A DNA stretch of 51,967 nt from an uncultured Clostridia bacterium (GTDB lineage: Bacteria; Bacillota; Clostridia; Oscillospirales; JAAYOS01), in NCBI GenBank assembly GCA_944387575.1, contig CALXFK010000069.1, positions 1 to 51,967 of the forward strand, given 5' to 3'. Below, in pieces: positions 31,468 to 41,599 of the stretch (its first letter is position 1; each line of letters opens with the position of its first letter). Below the pieces are notes generated by a model. It was given only the letters and a program-made list of their open reading frames with translations, did no database searches and was not told the origin of the DNA. The position numbers and the translations under genes are program-made.

Positions 31468-32072
31468 TGCCGAGGGTGAGTGTTGAGAGAAATGCCGACG
31501 GTCCGGGGTCAACCGTGACAATCGGCGGTGTCAGCAGTTTCTCCACTCCGCTGCCTCCGGAGAAACTGCCGGTCGACGGCACGGAACTCTCGGAGTTCGA
31601 CGCAGAGCGGCTCGTCTCCGCGCTTGAGGAGGCGGCGCTCGGGTTCGGCGCAAAGATGCTCGGGATCCGGCTTATGACGCGCGGAATGTTTATTGAGCGC
31701 ATGGTACGTGAGGGTTACGACGAGGACACCGCATCGCGCGCCGCCGACAAGTTTGAAAAGCTCGGCGCGATTGATGATGAGGAGTATGCGCGTCTTTTTT
31801 CCGAAAGCCGCAGGTTGCGTGGATGGGGTCAGATAAGGATCCGTGGTGAGCTGAGGCGCCGGGGAGTGCGGGACGACGTCATAGACGACGTGCTGAGCGG
31901 CTTCGAGGATATGAGCGGCGAGATAGAGCGTTTCATAGAGAAACGTACCGGCGGTGTATTGGCGGACAGACGGCAGGCTGACAAGATCGCCGCGGCGCTG
32001 ATACGCCGCGGATTCAAGTGGGATGAAATACGCCCGGTGCTCGACAGGTACACCGGCGACGAATATAATTAA
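31467..32072 (+). CDS. recX: Recombination regulator RecX
   Basis: 201 residues. It binds RecA filaments and limits their growth. The helical repeats are visible: LGIRLMTRGMFIERMVREGYDEDTA, FEKLGAIDDEEYARLFSE, RGWGQIRIRGELRRRGVRDDVIDDVL and a last repeat in IAAALIRRGFKWDEIRPVL. An extra N-terminal part of about 60 residues precedes the repeats, common in clostridial RecX. Its ATG overlaps the recA stop, so the two are translationally coupled. Confidence 0.92.
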   Translation: MPRVSVERNADGPGSTVTIGGVSSFSTPLPPEKLPVDGTELSEFDAERLVSALEEAALGFGAKMLGIRLMTRGMFIERMVREGYDEDTASRAADKFEKLGAIDDEEYARLFSESRRLRGWGQIRIRGELRRRGVRDDVIDDVLSGFEDMSGEIERFIEKRTGGVLADRRQADKIAAALIRRGFKWDEIRPVLDRYTGDEYN

Positions 32073-32085
32073 GGAGACTATTCAA

Positions 32086-33453
32086 GTGGCGACTGTGGGC
32101 TTTGTATCGCTTGGATGCGACAAAAACAGGATAAACTGTGAGCAGATGCTCTGGCGGCTTGCAGATGCTGGTCATGAGCTTCTGGACACGCCTGAGCTTG
32201 CGCAGGTGGTAATAATAAATACCTGCGCATTTATAGAAGCCGCAAAGAGCGAGGCCATCGAGAATATACTTGAGATTGCGGCGGCAAAAAAGGAGAACCG
32301 CTCGGAGGACGGCATGGGCGGAAACGTCGAGAAGATAATCGTGACCGGATGCCTTGCTGAGAGGTACAGGGAGGATATATTTGACGAACTTCCGGAGGTG
32401 GATGGACTTGTCGGCTGTGGCAGTTTTGACGACATCGTCGCCGCAGTGGACGATGCACTCGCCGGTATCAGAGCCGTGCGCTTTGGGGATATCAACGCTC
32501 CGGTAAGCGAGTGCTCGCGCGTGATAGTTGGTGAGCCGTATTCGGTCAATATCAAGCTCTCCGAGGGCTGTTCAAACAACTGCGCGTACTGTGTCATACC
32601 GTCGATACGCGGCAGATACCGCAGCCGTACATTTGAAAATGTGGTTGCCGAAGCCCGCGGACTTGCGGAGCTTGGCGCAAAGGAACTCATCCTGGTGGCG
32701 CAGGACCTCACACGGTTCGGCACCGACACTGTCGGTTGCGCACAATTGCCGGATCTGCTCGACGCGCTTCAGAAAATAGAAGGCATACGCTGGATAAGGC
32801 TGCACTACCTGTATCCCGAGGGGGTCACGCCCGAGCTCATCGACGCAATAAAGCGCAACGACAAGGTGCTGCGTTGCCTCGACATCCCGATACAGCATAT
32901 CAATGACGGAATACTCAGGTCGATGCGCCGCCGCTCCACCGGCGAGGAGATCCGTTCGCTTTTCAGGAAACTGCGTGAAGAGCTGCCCGGAGTGGTCATA
33001 CGAACGAGCATAATAATAGGTCTGCCCGGTGAGGGAGAACAGGAGTTTGAGGAGCTCTGCGGATTCCTTCGCGAGTTCCGGCTTGAGCGCGCCGGCTTTT
33101 TTGCATACTCGCCGGAGGAGGGGACCGATGCTGCCGAAATGCCGAACCGCCCAGACGAGGAGACGGTTCACCGCCGCATTGAAATCGTTGAGGATATCCA
33201 GCGAGAGATAATGGACGCACGAAACGACGAGCTCGTGGGTAAGATAGTAAGCGCGATATATGAGGGTACCGATGAAATAATAAAATATTCGTACGGACGC
33301 ACATATGCTGACGCGCCGGATATAGACGGGAAAGTGTTTTTCAAGCACCAGAATCCGCTCGAGCCGGGCGACATTGTCGATGTGCTTATAGACGAGTCTG
33401 CCGACGGGAATCTGTTTGGACGCGCATTCGGAAGGACGGAGGACAGGGCTTGA
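32086..33453 (+). CDS. rimO: Ribosomal protein S12 methylthiotransferase
   Basis: 455 residues, a radical SAM methylthiotransferase that modifies an Asp of S12. The N-terminal UPF0004 domain has VGFVSLGCDKNRINCEQM, INTCAFIEAAKSEAI and VTGCLAERY, whose three Cys bind the second iron-sulfur cluster. The radical SAM site is EGCSNNCAYCVIPSIRGRYRSR (CxxxCxxC). A TRAM domain closes the protein (GKIVSAIYEG... to the end). GTG 32086 has AAGGAG at 9-bp spacing; an upstream ATG at 32023 lies inside recX and has no SD. RimO is preferred over MiaB because of the GCDKN start and the neighbourhood with recX and pgsA. The stop overlaps pgsA by four bases. Confidence 0.93.
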   Translation: MATVGFVSLGCDKNRINCEQMLWRLADAGHELLDTPELAQVVIINTCAFIEAAKSEAIENILEIAAAKKENRSEDGMGGNVEKIIVTGCLAERYREDIFDELPEVDGLVGCGSFDDIVAAVDDALAGIRAVRFGDINAPVSECSRVIVGEPYSVNIKLSEGCSNNCAYCVIPSIRGRYRSRTFENVVAEARGLAELGAKELILVAQDLTRFGTDTVGCAQLPDLLDALQKIEGIRWIRLHYLYPEGVTPELIDAIKRNDKVLRCLDIPIQHINDGILRSMRRRSTGEEIRSLFRKLREELPGVVIRTSIIIGLPGEGEQEFEELCGFLREFRLERAGFFAYSPEEGTDAAEMPNRPDEETVHRRIEIVEDIQREIMDARNDELVGKIVSAIYEGTDEIIKYSYGRTYADAPDIDGKVFFKHQNPLEPGDIVDVLIDESADGNLFGRAFGRTEDRA

Positions 33454-33989
33454 AAACTGCAAATATAATCACGCTTGCAAGAATAGCGCTTGTACCGGTT
33501 TTCTTTGTGCTGTGGTATGTCGCGCCGTGGTATGCGACGCTTGCAGTATTCATTATTGCGGGGATAACCGACAAGATAGACGGATATATTGCGAGAAAAT
33601 ATAACCAGATAACCACGTTTGGAAAATTTCTTGACCCGCTCGCCGACAAACTGCTCGTCTGTTCGGCGCTGGTGCTTCTCACAAGTGAGGGCAGGGCGGC
33701 TGCGTGGGCGGTCACCGTCATAATTTCGCGGGAGCTTATAATCACCGCGTTCCGCACCGTTGCGATGTCGCAGGGGCGTGTGCTTGCTGCAGACTGGAGC
33801 GGGAAGATTAAAACAGTCATCCAGATAGTTGCCATATGTATAATGCTCTGTCCACCTGTGGCGGACATTGCGTTTGGCGGTGTGACTTTCGGGGAGATCG
33901 GGCTGTGGCTCACCGTCGCGGCGACGGTATACTCGGGTGCTGACTATCTGATAAGAAATGCCGACGTGCTTGACCTGAAGAACAAGTGA
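33450..33989 (+). CDS. pgsA: CDP-diacylglycerol-glycerol-3-phosphate 3-phosphatidyltransferase
   Basis: 179 residues, an integral membrane enzyme that makes phosphatidylglycerol phosphate from CDP-diacylglycerol and glycerol 3-phosphate. The CDP-alcohol phosphotransferase motif is complete: TDKIDGYIARKYNQITTFGKFLDPLADK (33567-33650), with all four metal-binding Asp. About five helices follow. TTG 33450 overlaps the rimO stop (TTGA), with AGGACAGGG before it. The next gene, cysE, is 24 bases on. Confidence 0.94.
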   Translation: MKTANIITLARIALVPVFFVLWYVAPWYATLAVFIIAGITDKIDGYIARKYNQITTFGKFLDPLADKLLVCSALVLLTSEGRAAAWAVTVIISRELIITAFRTVAMSQGRVLAADWSGKIKTVIQIVAICIMLCPPVADIAFGGVTFGEIGLWLTVAATVYSGADYLIRNADVLDLKNK

Positions 33990-34013
33990 CGGGCAATATA
34001 ATAGGGGCAAGGT

Positions 34014-34682
34014 ATGCTTAGAGAAGAACTGCGTTCGATACGGGAGAGGGACCCTGCCGCGCGGTCAAATGCGCAGATATTTGCGCTTTACTCCGGTTTT
34101 CACGCGCTTGTTTACTACCGCGTGGCGCACTGGTTCCAGCTCCGTGGACGCTATGGAGTTGCGCGCTGGATATCGCAGCGTGCAAGGCACAAGACGGGAA
34201 TAGAGATCCACCCGGGCGCTACTATAGGGAAGGGTCTGTTTATAGACCATGGCATGGGTGTCGTCATCGGGGAGACCGCCGAGATCGGGGACAACGTCAC
34301 TATATACCAGGGGGTCACGCTCGGGGGTACCGGCAAGGACACTGGAAAGCGACATCCGACTATTGGGGACGGTGTTGTAATAGGCGCCGGGGCGAAGGTG
34401 CTCGGACCGTTCAAGGTCGGAAGCGGCGCAAAGATTGCTGCGGGAGCTGTGGTGCTCGACGAGGTGCCGCCGAACGCGACGGCGGTGGGTGTGCCCGCAA
34501 GGATAGTGAGGATAAACGGGCAGAAGGTCGAGAGCCTTGACCAGATACATATTCCGGATCCGGTGTCGCAGGAGCTCTGCCGGATGCAGATCCAGATAGA
34601 CCACCTTAAAAGCATAATAGCGGAGCTTGAGTCGAGACTTCCGCCCGACCGGCTTCCTGAGAAAACGGAGGATATCACATGA
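34014..34682 (+). CDS. cysE: Serine O-acetyltransferase
   Basis: 222 residues. It makes O-acetylserine for cysteine synthesis. The short EpsC/CysE type has an N-terminal helical part (YYRVAHWF), then a left-handed beta-helix of hexapeptide repeats: [45 protein letters not shown], and [32 protein letters not shown]. Catalytic His and Asp are in IDHG. The C-terminal tail is longer than in some relatives and looks helical ([16 protein letters not shown]). Its stop overlaps the cysS ATG (ATGA), so acetylserine synthesis and cysteinyl-tRNA formation are in one transcript, a frequent pairing in Firmicutes. Confidence 0.94.
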   Translation: MLREELRSIRERDPAARSNAQIFALYSGFHALVYYRVAHWFQLRGRYGVARWISQRARHKTGIEIHPGATIGKGLFIDHGMGVVIGETAEIGDNVTIYQGVTLGGTGKDTGKRHPTIGDGVVIGAGAKVLGPFKVGSGAKIAAGAVVLDEVPPNATAVGVPARIVRINGQKVESLDQIHIPDPVSQELCRMQIQIDHLKSIIAELESRLPPDRLPEKTEDIT

Positions 34683-36073
34683 GATTTTATAATACGATGA
34701 GCCGCAAGAAAGAGGAATTCAAGAGCCTGGAGCCGGGAACGGTGCGAATATACTCGTGCGGTCCGACGGTGTACAGCTATGCGCATATCGGCAACATGCG
34801 CACCTATATTTTCATGGATGAGCTGAGACGTGTTCTCAGGTGGAACGGATATAAGCTGCTTCATGTGATGAACATAACCGACGTCGGTCACCTCACGAGC
34901 GATGCTGACGAAGGAGAGGATAAACTTGAAAAGGCAGCAAAGACGCAGCAGAAGTCGCCGTGGGACATCGCGAAGTACTACACCGAGATATTCCTTCGCG
35001 ATATAGACCGCCTGCATATCGACCGTCCTGAGCTGATACCGCGTGCCACCGACCACATCCAGGAGATGATAGACTTCGTCGAGAAACTGTGCGAGCGCGG
35101 ATACGGTTACGAGACGTCGGATGGCATATACTATGACATCTCGAAGTATGCGGGATACGGCTGCCTCAGCGGCGCGAAGCTCGATGAGCAGCAGGCGGGC
35201 GCGAGAGTGGAGGTCAACAGTGAGAAGCGTCACCCCGCCGATTTCGCGATATGGAAGAAGGCGCCCAAGGAGCACATAATGCAGTGGGAGTCCCCGTGGG
35301 GAATGGGGTATCCGGGTTGGCACATCGAGTGCTCGGCGATGGGTCTTAAGTACCTCGGCGAGGAGTTCGACATCCATACCGGAGGCGTCGACCACATTCC
35401 GATACACCACGAAAACGAGATAGCGCAGACCGTCGGTCTGCTCGGGCACCCCGCGGCGCGACTCTGGATGCACGGTGAGTTTATGCTCGTAAATAACGGA
35501 AAGATGTCCAAGTCGCTCGGCAACACATACACGCTCGACGACCTGGAGGAACGTGGATACGATCCGCTTGTGTTCCGCTATTTCTGCCTCAACGGTCACT
35601 ACCGCAACAAGCTCAATTTCACCTTCGACGGCATGGACGCGGCAAAGGCTGCGCTAAACAATCTCCGTGCTGCGGTCGCCGCGCACAAGGGTGCATCCGA
35701 CGAGATAAGCGACGAGGAGCTGGCAGCTTTCCTTTCGGCGTTCGAGGATGCGATAAACGATGACCTGAATATTCCGAAGGCGCTCGGTATAGTCTGGAAC
35801 ATGGCGCGCAGCCACAAGAAGTCGCAGAAGCTGTATGACCTCATCATGAAGTGCGACAGCGTTCTCTCGCTCGACCTTGACCGCGCCCCGGAGGAGAAGC
35901 AGACGGCAGAACAGGTGGATATAGACGCAGAAATAGAGGCTCTGATAGAGCAGCGGCAGGCAGCGCGCAAGGCAAAGAATTTCGCAGAAGCAGACAGAAT
36001 ACGCGACGAGCTCAAGGCTCGCGGGATAGCTCTCATTGACACACCGCAGGGCGTGAGATGGGAGAAAGCCTGA
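34679..36073 (+). CDS. cysS: Cysteinyl-tRNA synthetase
   Basis: 464 residues, class I. The HIGH motif is HIGN (36-39) after CGPTVYSYA (zinc Cys29 region), with [16 protein letters not shown] and [20 protein letters not shown] carrying KMSKS (near 35505-35520). The C-terminal anticodon-binding part ends in [27 protein letters not shown], typical of CysS. Length is normal. ATG 34679 overlaps cysE. Next is polA, 18 bases on. Confidence 0.97.
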   Translation: MRFYNTMSRKKEEFKSLEPGTVRIYSCGPTVYSYAHIGNMRTYIFMDELRRVLRWNGYKLLHVMNITDVGHLTSDADEGEDKLEKAAKTQQKSPWDIAKYYTEIFLRDIDRLHIDRPELIPRATDHIQEMIDFVEKLCERGYGYETSDGIYYDISKYAGYGCLSGAKLDEQQAGARVEVNSEKRHPADFAIWKKAPKEHIMQWESPWGMGYPGWHIECSAMGLKYLGEEFDIHTGGVDHIPIHHENEIAQTVGLLGHPAARLWMHGEFMLVNNGKMSKSLGNTYTLDDLEERGYDPLVFRYFCLNGHYRNKLNFTFDGMDAAKAALNNLRAAVAAHKGASDEISDEELAAFLSAFEDAINDDLNIPKALGIVWNMARSHKKSQKLYDLIMKCDSVLSLDLDRAPEEKQTAEQVDIDAEIEALIEQRQAARKAKNFAEADRIRDELKARGIALIDTPQGVRWEKA

Positions 36074-36091
36074 CAGGGAGGCAAAAGAACC

Positions 36092-38734
36092 GTGAAACTG
36101 GCGATATTGGACGGAACAAATCTCGTACATCGGGCGTACTACGGCGTACGTCCGATGTCGACCGGAAGCGGGTTGCGGACGAACGCGGTCTTCGGGTTCT
36201 TCAATATTCTTCTCAAGGTTCTCGACGATGAGAAGCCGGATGCGGTGTGCGTGGCGCTGGACAGTGCCGCGCCGAACTTCCGCGTGCAGAAGTACGACCA
36301 GTACAAGGCACAGCGCGAGAAGATGGACGACGAGCTGCGCGAGCAGTTCCCTCTGGTAAACGAACTTCTCGACGCGTGCAATGTCCCCAGAATTGCTGTT
36401 GAGGGCTATGAGGCGGACGACATCATCGGCTCATATGCGCGTGCCGGCGCGGATGCGGGAATGCAGGTCGCGGTCATTACCGGCGACCGGGATATGCTCC
36501 AACTCGTCTCCGATAAGGTGCGCGTCAAGCTTGTCGTGACCGCAATGGGACAGACGGTGTATACCGACTACACTCCCGAAAAATTTTTCGAGGACTACGG
36601 GTTTCCGCCAGAGCGGATGGTCGACCTAAAGGCACTTATGGGCGATTCGTCGGATAACATCCCGGGGGTCGCGGGAGTGGGGAAAAAGACCGCGACCGAC
36701 CTTATTGTGCGGTTTGGAACCCTCGACGGAATATACGGCGACCTCGATGGGATAGACGTGAAGCCTGCTGTCCGCAGAAAACTGGAGGCGGGTCGCGAAA
36801 TGGCTCGTCTGAGCTATGAACTTGCGACGATAGACTGCAATATGCCTCTTCCGGTGAGTCTCGAAGGTCTTGTGCTGAAGCGGGATGAAAACGGTATAGT
36901 ATTCGATCGGGCTGCGCTCTATGCGCTCTGCATGAAGCTCGAATTCCGGTCGTTCATATCACGGCTTGGACTTTCGGAAGAGTGCGGGGAACAGCCTGCA
37001 AGGGTGCAGGCGGAGACAAAACATGATCGGCTTTCTCCGGAGAACTGGCGCAGGATGCTTGCGGAGCTGAACGGAGATACGGACGAGCCTGCTGCGGTCG
37101 CATGGCGGAGCGGTCTGGACGCACTGGCGGTCTGCTGCGCAGAGAAAACATTTATAGCGCGTGAACGCGATTTTGAAGAGAGCGATTACGTGACACTCCT
37201 CGGAGAGGTGTTTGGACGCGCGGTCTGTGTACACGGGTCAAAGAGACTGCTGCACGAGCTTGAGAGTCGCGGGGTCGCCGCTGAGATTTCGGATGACGTG
37301 GAGATCGCGGCGTATCTGCTCGATCCGTCATCGGGGAAGTATCCGATTGAGAAATTGGCGCTTTCACGGCTGAAGCTGGATATTCCTCCTTCCACGGCGT
37401 TTGAGCGCGCGGATACGCTCGACGGAACCGAGGAGGCTGACCGCGCACTTGCGCTTCACGCGGCGGCGGTGCACATGATACGCGGAGGGCTTCTCGAAGA
37501 GCTTAAACAGCAGGGAATGCTTGACCTGTACCGTTCGCTTGAACTGCCGCTTTCGGGAGTGCTTGAGCGCATGGAGAGTGCCGGAATACTCGTGGATGAG
37601 GATGCGATACGCAAATTTGGGGAGATGCTCTCCGAACGGATAGAGCAGCGGCAGAAGGAAATATATCTGTACGCCGGGTCGGAATTCAATATAAACTCGA
37701 CAAAAGCGCTCGGTGAGGTCCTGTTCGAGAAGCTCGGGCTTCCGCCGGTAAAGAAGACTCGGACAGGGTACTCCACCGATATAGAGGTGCTTGATAAGCT
37801 GCGTGACCGACATCCAATCATTGCCGAAATAATCGAATTCCGCCAGCTCACGAAGCTGAAGAGCACCTATTGCGAGGGTCTGCTGAAGGTTATCGCGCCG
37901 GATGGGCGTATCCACACGAATTTCAATATGACCGCTACCGCCACCGGGCGTCTGAGCTCGACCGAGCCAAATCTGCAGAATATCCCGGTGCGCACCCAGC
38001 TCGGCAGCGAGCTGCGCAAGATGTTCGTGGCGCGTCCCGGGTGTGTGCTCGTCGATGCTGACTACTCGCAGATAGAGCTCCGGGTGCTTGCACACATAGC
38101 GGGAGACCGGAACATGATAGATGCGTTTTGCAGTGGTAAGGATATACACACCGCGACCGCTGCGCAGGTGTTTGGGATTTCCGAGCATGAGGTGACCGCC
38201 GAGCAGCGCAGGCGTGCAAAGGCAGTGAACTTCGGAATAGTATATGGGATAAGTGACTTTTCGCTTGCCGAAGATATTGGCGTGAGCCGGGCGGAGGCGA
38301 AAAGCTATATCGACAGCTACTTTGCGCTGTACTCCGGGATACATGAGTACATGCTGCGGACGGTAGAGCGCGCGAAGAAGGACGGATTTGTTACTACCAT
38401 TCTCGGGCGCAGACGGTGGATACCCGAGATATCTGCGAAGAATTTCAACGTCCGCTCGTTCGGCGAGAGAGCTGCCATGAACAGCCCGATACAGGGGTCT
38501 GCGGCGGATATAATCAAGCTCGCGATGCTGCGGGTGGACGAGCGGCTTGCCCGAGAAGGGATGCGCTCGAAGCTCGTTTTGCAGGTACACGACGAGCTCA
38601 TAATCGAGGCGCCGGAGGACGAAGCGGAGCATGCCGCACAGCTTGTGCGTGAGGAGATGGAGGGCGTGATGGACCTTGCCGCGCCGCTCGTTGCGGATAC
38701 GTCGGTGGGCAGAAGCTGGTATGACGCAAAGTAA
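36092..38734 (+). CDS. polA: DNA polymerase I
   Basis: 880 residues, for Okazaki-fragment processing and repair. The 5'-3' exonuclease domain (1 to about 290) has DGTNLVHRAYYG, DALEGYEADD-type (VEGYEADDIIGSYA), TGDRDMLQLV and GDSSDNIPGVAGVGKKTA. The middle domain (about 310-470) is shortened and lacks clear proofreading residues, as in other Firmicutes. The polymerase domain carries motif A DADYSQIELRVLAHIAGD, motif B RRRAKAVNFGIVYG and motif C QVHDELI. GTG 36092 has GGGAGGC at 9-bp spacing. Confidence 0.97.
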   Translation: MKLAILDGTNLVHRAYYGVRPMSTGSGLRTNAVFGFFNILLKVLDDEKPDAVCVALDSAAPNFRVQKYDQYKAQREKMDDELREQFPLVNELLDACNVPRIAVEGYEADDIIGSYARAGADAGMQVAVITGDRDMLQLVSDKVRVKLVVTAMGQTVYTDYTPEKFFEDYGFPPERMVDLKALMGDSSDNIPGVAGVGKKTATDLIVRFGTLDGIYGDLDGIDVKPAVRRKLEAGREMARLSYELATIDCNMPLPVSLEGLVLKRDENGIVFDRAALYALCMKLEFRSFISRLGLSEECGEQPARVQAETKHDRLSPENWRRMLAELNGDTDEPAAVAWRSGLDALAVCCAEKTFIARERDFEESDYVTLLGEVFGRAVCVHGSKRLLHELESRGVAAEISDDVEIAAYLLDPSSGKYPIEKLALSRLKLDIPPSTAFERADTLDGTEEADRALALHAAAVHMIRGGLLEELKQQGMLDLYRSLELPLSGVLERMESAGILVDEDAIRKFGEMLSERIEQRQKEIYLYAGSEFNINSTKALGEVLFEKLGLPPVKKTRTGYSTDIEVLDKLRDRHPIIAEIIEFRQLTKLKSTYCEGLLKVIAPDGRIHTNFNMTATATGRLSSTEPNLQNIPVRTQLGSELRKMFVARPGCVLVDADYSQIELRVLAHIAGDRNMIDAFCSGKDIHTATAAQVFGISEHEVTAEQRRRAKAVNFGIVYGISDFSLAEDIGVSRAEAKSYIDSYFALYSGIHEYMLRTVERAKKDGFVTTILGRRRWIPEISAKNFNVRSFGERAAMNSPIQGSAADIIKLAMLRVDERLAREGMRSKLVLQVHDELIIEAPEDEAEHAAQLVREEMEGVMDLAAPLVADTSVGRSWYDAK

Positions 38735-38785
38735 CGCAAAGAAGTGTGAATGACAGCGTTAAACAGCGTTCAGGAGATGTTTAAA

Positions 38786-39256
38786 GTGGTAGAGATTCTT
38801 TTTGTTTGTACTGGGAACACTTGCCGCAGCCCGATGGCGGAGGGGTTATTCAACGTCTACGCTGAAAAGCACGGCATAGACGCGCACGCCTTTTCACGTG
38901 GACTGTTTGCGGAGGGTGGTCCCGCGAGTAAAAATGCGGTGACCGCCGCGGCAGAGTTCGGGGCGGATATTTCAGGTCATGTTTCACGGAGCCTTGAGCG
39001 TGCGGATATTGAACGGGCTGCCAGGGTGTACTGTATGGGGGCATCCCACCTCGCGACAATACGCGAGATGTTCCCGGAATTCTCGGAAAAGGTCGGGCTG
39101 CTCGCGCCGGGAGGCGGGATAGCCGACCCGTACGGCATGGATCTCGAGAGTTACCGAAAGACTGCGATGCAGATCGCGGAGAATGTCGTTCGGATCGCAA
39201 ACTCGTTGAAAAACGATGCGGGGAATGAGGCTTCAGGGGACAAAAATGGCGATTGA
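38786..39256 (+). CDS. Low-molecular-weight protein phosphatase (YwlE-like)
   Basis: 156 residues. The active-site loop is CTGNTCRSPMAE (family CX5R with Ser), and the general-acid loop is IADPYGMD near the C-terminus. Members remove phosphate from tyrosine or, in the YwlE branch, from arginine; the Thr in CTGNTCR matches the YwlE/arginine branch, where a Thr selects phosphoarginine. GTG 38786 is chosen because AGGAG stands 9 bases upstream; ATG 38777 abuts the SD. It overlaps rimI by 11 bases. Confidence 0.88.
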   Translation: MVEILFVCTGNTCRSPMAEGLFNVYAEKHGIDAHAFSRGLFAEGGPASKNAVTAAAEFGADISGHVSRSLERADIERAARVYCMGASHLATIREMFPEFSEKVGLLAPGGGIADPYGMDLESYRKTAMQIAENVVRIANSLKNDAGNEASGDKNGD

Positions 39257-39689
39257 GATATGTGAAATGTCGCCCCGACATCTTGACGGAGTGGCGGAGA
39301 TAGAAAAGCAGTGTTTTTCGCTGCCGTGGAGCCGGGCAATGCTTGAGGAGGAACTCGGGCGGGATTTTGCAGTGTACCTTGTCGCTCTGGTGGACGGGGA
39401 ACCGTGTGCATATGCGGGAGCGCATGTCGCGGCGGACGAGGTCTGCATAAATAACGTGGCGACACTGCCAGCGCACCGTCGCGGTGGGCTTGCTGAGCTG
39501 ACGTTGCGAGAGCTCATGCGGGAGTCATACGTACGGGGCGGGCGCAGGTTTAGCCTTGAGGTGAGAAAGAGCAATGCCCCCGCGAGGGCATTGTACGAGA
39601 AACTTGGATTTACCGAGGCGGGGATTCGGAAAATGTACTACTCAAACCCCGCTGAGGACGCGATAATCATGATTAAGGAAACTGTGTAA
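39246..39689 (+). CDS. rimI: Ribosomal-protein-alanine N-acetyltransferase
   Basis: 147 residues, a GNAT. The pattern MSPRHLDGVAEIEKQCFSLPWSRAMLEEEL at the N-terminus, INNVATLPAHRRGGLAELTLREL for the acetyl-CoA loop, and LEVRKSNAPARALYEKLGFTEAGIRKMYYSNPAEDAIIM are the standard RimI blocks. The usual RGxG loop is RRGGLA here. It acetylates the N-terminus of S18 and perhaps other proteins. ATG 39246 has AGGGGA upstream. tsaD follows directly, which is the normal RimI-TsaD pairing, but tsaB and tsaE are not here. Confidence 0.92.
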   Translation: MAIEICEMSPRHLDGVAEIEKQCFSLPWSRAMLEEELGRDFAVYLVALVDGEPCAYAGAHVAADEVCINNVATLPAHRRGGLAELTLRELMRESYVRGGRRFSLEVRKSNAPARALYEKLGFTEAGIRKMYYSNPAEDAIIMIKETV

Positions 39690-40715
39690 ATGCTAATTCT
39701 TGGTATAGAATCTTCCTGTGACGAGACAGCCGCCGCAGTCGTGCGCGACGGCAGAGAGGTGTTGTCCGGCGTGGTCGCCACCCAAATAGACATGCACAAG
39801 GTGTACGGCGGAGTGGTCCCGGAGATAGCTTCGCGGCGGCATGTGGAGGCGGTATGCCCGCTTCTCACCGCGGCGCTTGAGCGTGCAGGGGTGCCGCTTG
39901 CGGAGATAGATGCGGTCGCGGTCACGTTTGCGCCCGGTTTAATAGGTGCTTTGCTTGTCGGGCTGAATTTTGCAAAAGGGCTCGCTTTTGCGGCTGGAAA
40001 GCCGCTCGTGCCGGTGCACCATCATCGTGGGCATGTCGCGGCGAACTACCTAGCATACCCTGAACTTGAGCCGCCGTTTCTTGCGCTTGTGGCGTCCGGC
40101 GGTCACACACTCATTGTGGGGGTGGACGGATACACGAAATACCGGCTGATTGGTTCTACGAGGGACGACGCCGCTGGGGAGGCATTTGACAAGGTCTCGA
40201 GGGTGCTCGGTATGGGGTATCCGGGCGGAAAGGTCATCGATGAGCTCGCTGCGAATGGGGACAGTGGAAGGTATTCGCTGCCCCGTGCGAAGGTCGCAAA
40301 CCATCCGTATGACATGAGCTTTTCCGGGCTGAAGACCGCGATGATTAACTTGATACATACCGCGCAGCAGCGCGGTGAGGAGCTTGAGCTTCCGTCGCTT
40401 GCGGCGTCTTTCCAGCTTGCGGTCTGCGACGAGATAGTGCCGCGTGTGAACGCAGCGGCAATGGAGTACGGGTACTCGAAAATCGTTATGGCGGGTGGAG
40501 TAGCGGCAAATTCCGCGCTGCGCGCCGCAATGATCGAGAGCTGCCGGAGCAGTGGAATAGAACTCTTCCTTCCGCCGGTGTCTCTGTGTGGTGACAATGC
40601 GGCGATGATCGCATGCCAGGGTTATTATGAGTACGTCGGTGGAGGTGCCGCAGGAATGGAACTCAATGCTTTTGCGAGCCTTCCTGCAGATTACACCGAG
40701 ATACCAAAGATGTGA
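39690..40715 (+). CDS. tsaD: tRNA N6-adenosine threonylcarbamoyltransferase
   Basis: 341 residues. It transfers the threonylcarbamoyl group to A37 of ANN-reading tRNAs. Typical blocks are GIESSCDETAAAVV at the N-terminus, the metal-binding HHHRGHVAAN, FLALVASGGHT, DDAAGEAFDKVSRVLGMGYPGG and VMAGGVAANSALR, with LCGDNAAMIA near the end. The ATG starts with no gap after the rimI stop and no SD of its own, so it depends on coupling to rimI. Confidence 0.97.
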   Translation: MLILGIESSCDETAAAVVRDGREVLSGVVATQIDMHKVYGGVVPEIASRRHVEAVCPLLTAALERAGVPLAEIDAVAVTFAPGLIGALLVGLNFAKGLAFAAGKPLVPVHHHRGHVAANYLAYPELEPPFLALVASGGHTLIVGVDGYTKYRLIGSTRDDAAGEAFDKVSRVLGMGYPGGKVIDELAANGDSGRYSLPRAKVANHPYDMSFSGLKTAMINLIHTAQQRGEELELPSLAASFQLAVCDEIVPRVNAAAMEYGYSKIVMAGGVAANSALRAAMIESCRSSGIELFLPPVSLCGDNAAMIACQGYYEYVGGGAAGMELNAFASLPADYTEIPKM

Positions 40716-40744
40716 AACACTAAAGGAGAACGGCGGTATACGGT

Positions 40745-41578
40745 ATGAAAAAGGAAAGGACCCGCGTGCGGTTCAGAGAACTTCCGCGCGAAAAAAAGCG
40801 GTTGTATATTGTATACATCGCGCTCTTTACAATAGTGCTCGGGGTGATGGTGGCGCAGGCATTCAATCGGAACTATAACAACGTGTTCCTCTGCCTGCTC
40901 ACACTGCTGCTGTTTATGATGCCATCCTTTGTCGAAAAGAAGATACGTCTTGACGTCCCGGACACGCTGGAGGTTATAATACTTCTCTTTATATTCAGCG
41001 CTGAGATCCTCGGTGAGATCCGTGAGTTTTACACGACCTTCCAGTATTGGGACATAATACTTCACACACTTAACGGGTTTCTCATGGGCGCGATAGGTGT
41101 ATCGCTAATTAACATTCTGAACGGTTCGAAGCGGTTCGCGATTTCGCTTTCACCGGTGTTTGTAGCGCTGATGGCGTTCTGCTTTTCGATGACGGTCGGG
41201 GTCGTGTGGGAATTTTTCGAGTTCGGAATGGACCAGTTTTTTGGCAAGGATATGCAGAAGGACACCTTTGTCGATGTGGTAAATACGGTGCTTCTGAATC
41301 CGGAAGGACGCAATATTGTGGTAAGCATACCTATAGAGAGTGTATATGTCAACGGACAGCAGTGGCCAGGGTATGTAGACATAGGTCTTATCGACACAAT
41401 GGAGGATCTCTTCGTAAACTTCATTGGTGCGGTCGTGTTCTCGCTTTTGGGGTATTTCTACGCAAAGGGACGATTCCGGGTGGTCGAGAAACTGCTTCTC
41501 ACGCGCATTGATGACATGAGCGGTGCTGGAGCATCCAATATGGTATCAACAAGCAAAAAAACAGATGACGGGACATAA
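40745..41578 (+). CDS. Integral membrane protein, DUF2238/YjdF-like
   Basis: 277 residues with about five or six hydrophobic helices between 20 and 245. The middle has TTFQYWDIILHTLNGFLMGAIGVSLIN and MTVGVVWEFFEFGMDQF, which resemble the WD-x-LLH and WE-x-x-E blocks of the DUF2238 (YjdF) family. Function unknown. The SD AAGGAG is about 14 bases upstream of the ATG, an unusually long spacing. The last codons form one arm of a terminator. Confidence 0.65.
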   Translation: MKKERTRVRFRELPREKKRLYIVYIALFTIVLGVMVAQAFNRNYNNVFLCLLTLLLFMMPSFVEKKIRLDVPDTLEVIILLFIFSAEILGEIREFYTTFQYWDIILHTLNGFLMGAIGVSLINILNGSKRFAISLSPVFVALMAFCFSMTVGVVWEFFEFGMDQFFGKDMQKDTFVDVVNTVLLNPEGRNIVVSIPIESVYVNGQQWPGYVDIGLIDTMEDLFVNFIGAVVFSLLGYFYAKGRFRVVEKLLLTRIDDMSGAGASNMVSTSKKTDDGT

Positions 41579-41597
41579 GTTCCGTCATCTGTTTTTA
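41561..41597. terminator. Bidirectional terminator overlapping a coding end
   Basis: ACAGATGACGG (41561-41571) pairs with CCGTCATCTGT (41582-41592), flanked by A7 on the left and T5 on the right. The stop codon of the membrane-protein gene (41576-41578) falls in the loop. Confidence 0.9.
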
Positions 41598-41599
41598 TG

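Noticed and set aside
34151..35599. 482-codon open frame on the minus strand opposite cysE and cysS
   Set aside because: It is antisense to two unmistakable conserved genes, has no SD, and its translation has no family features. Long antisense frames are common with this codon use.
37364..38632. 422-codon open frame on the minus strand opposite polA
   Set aside because: It is a shadow of the polymerase domain with biased composition and no recognisable motif.
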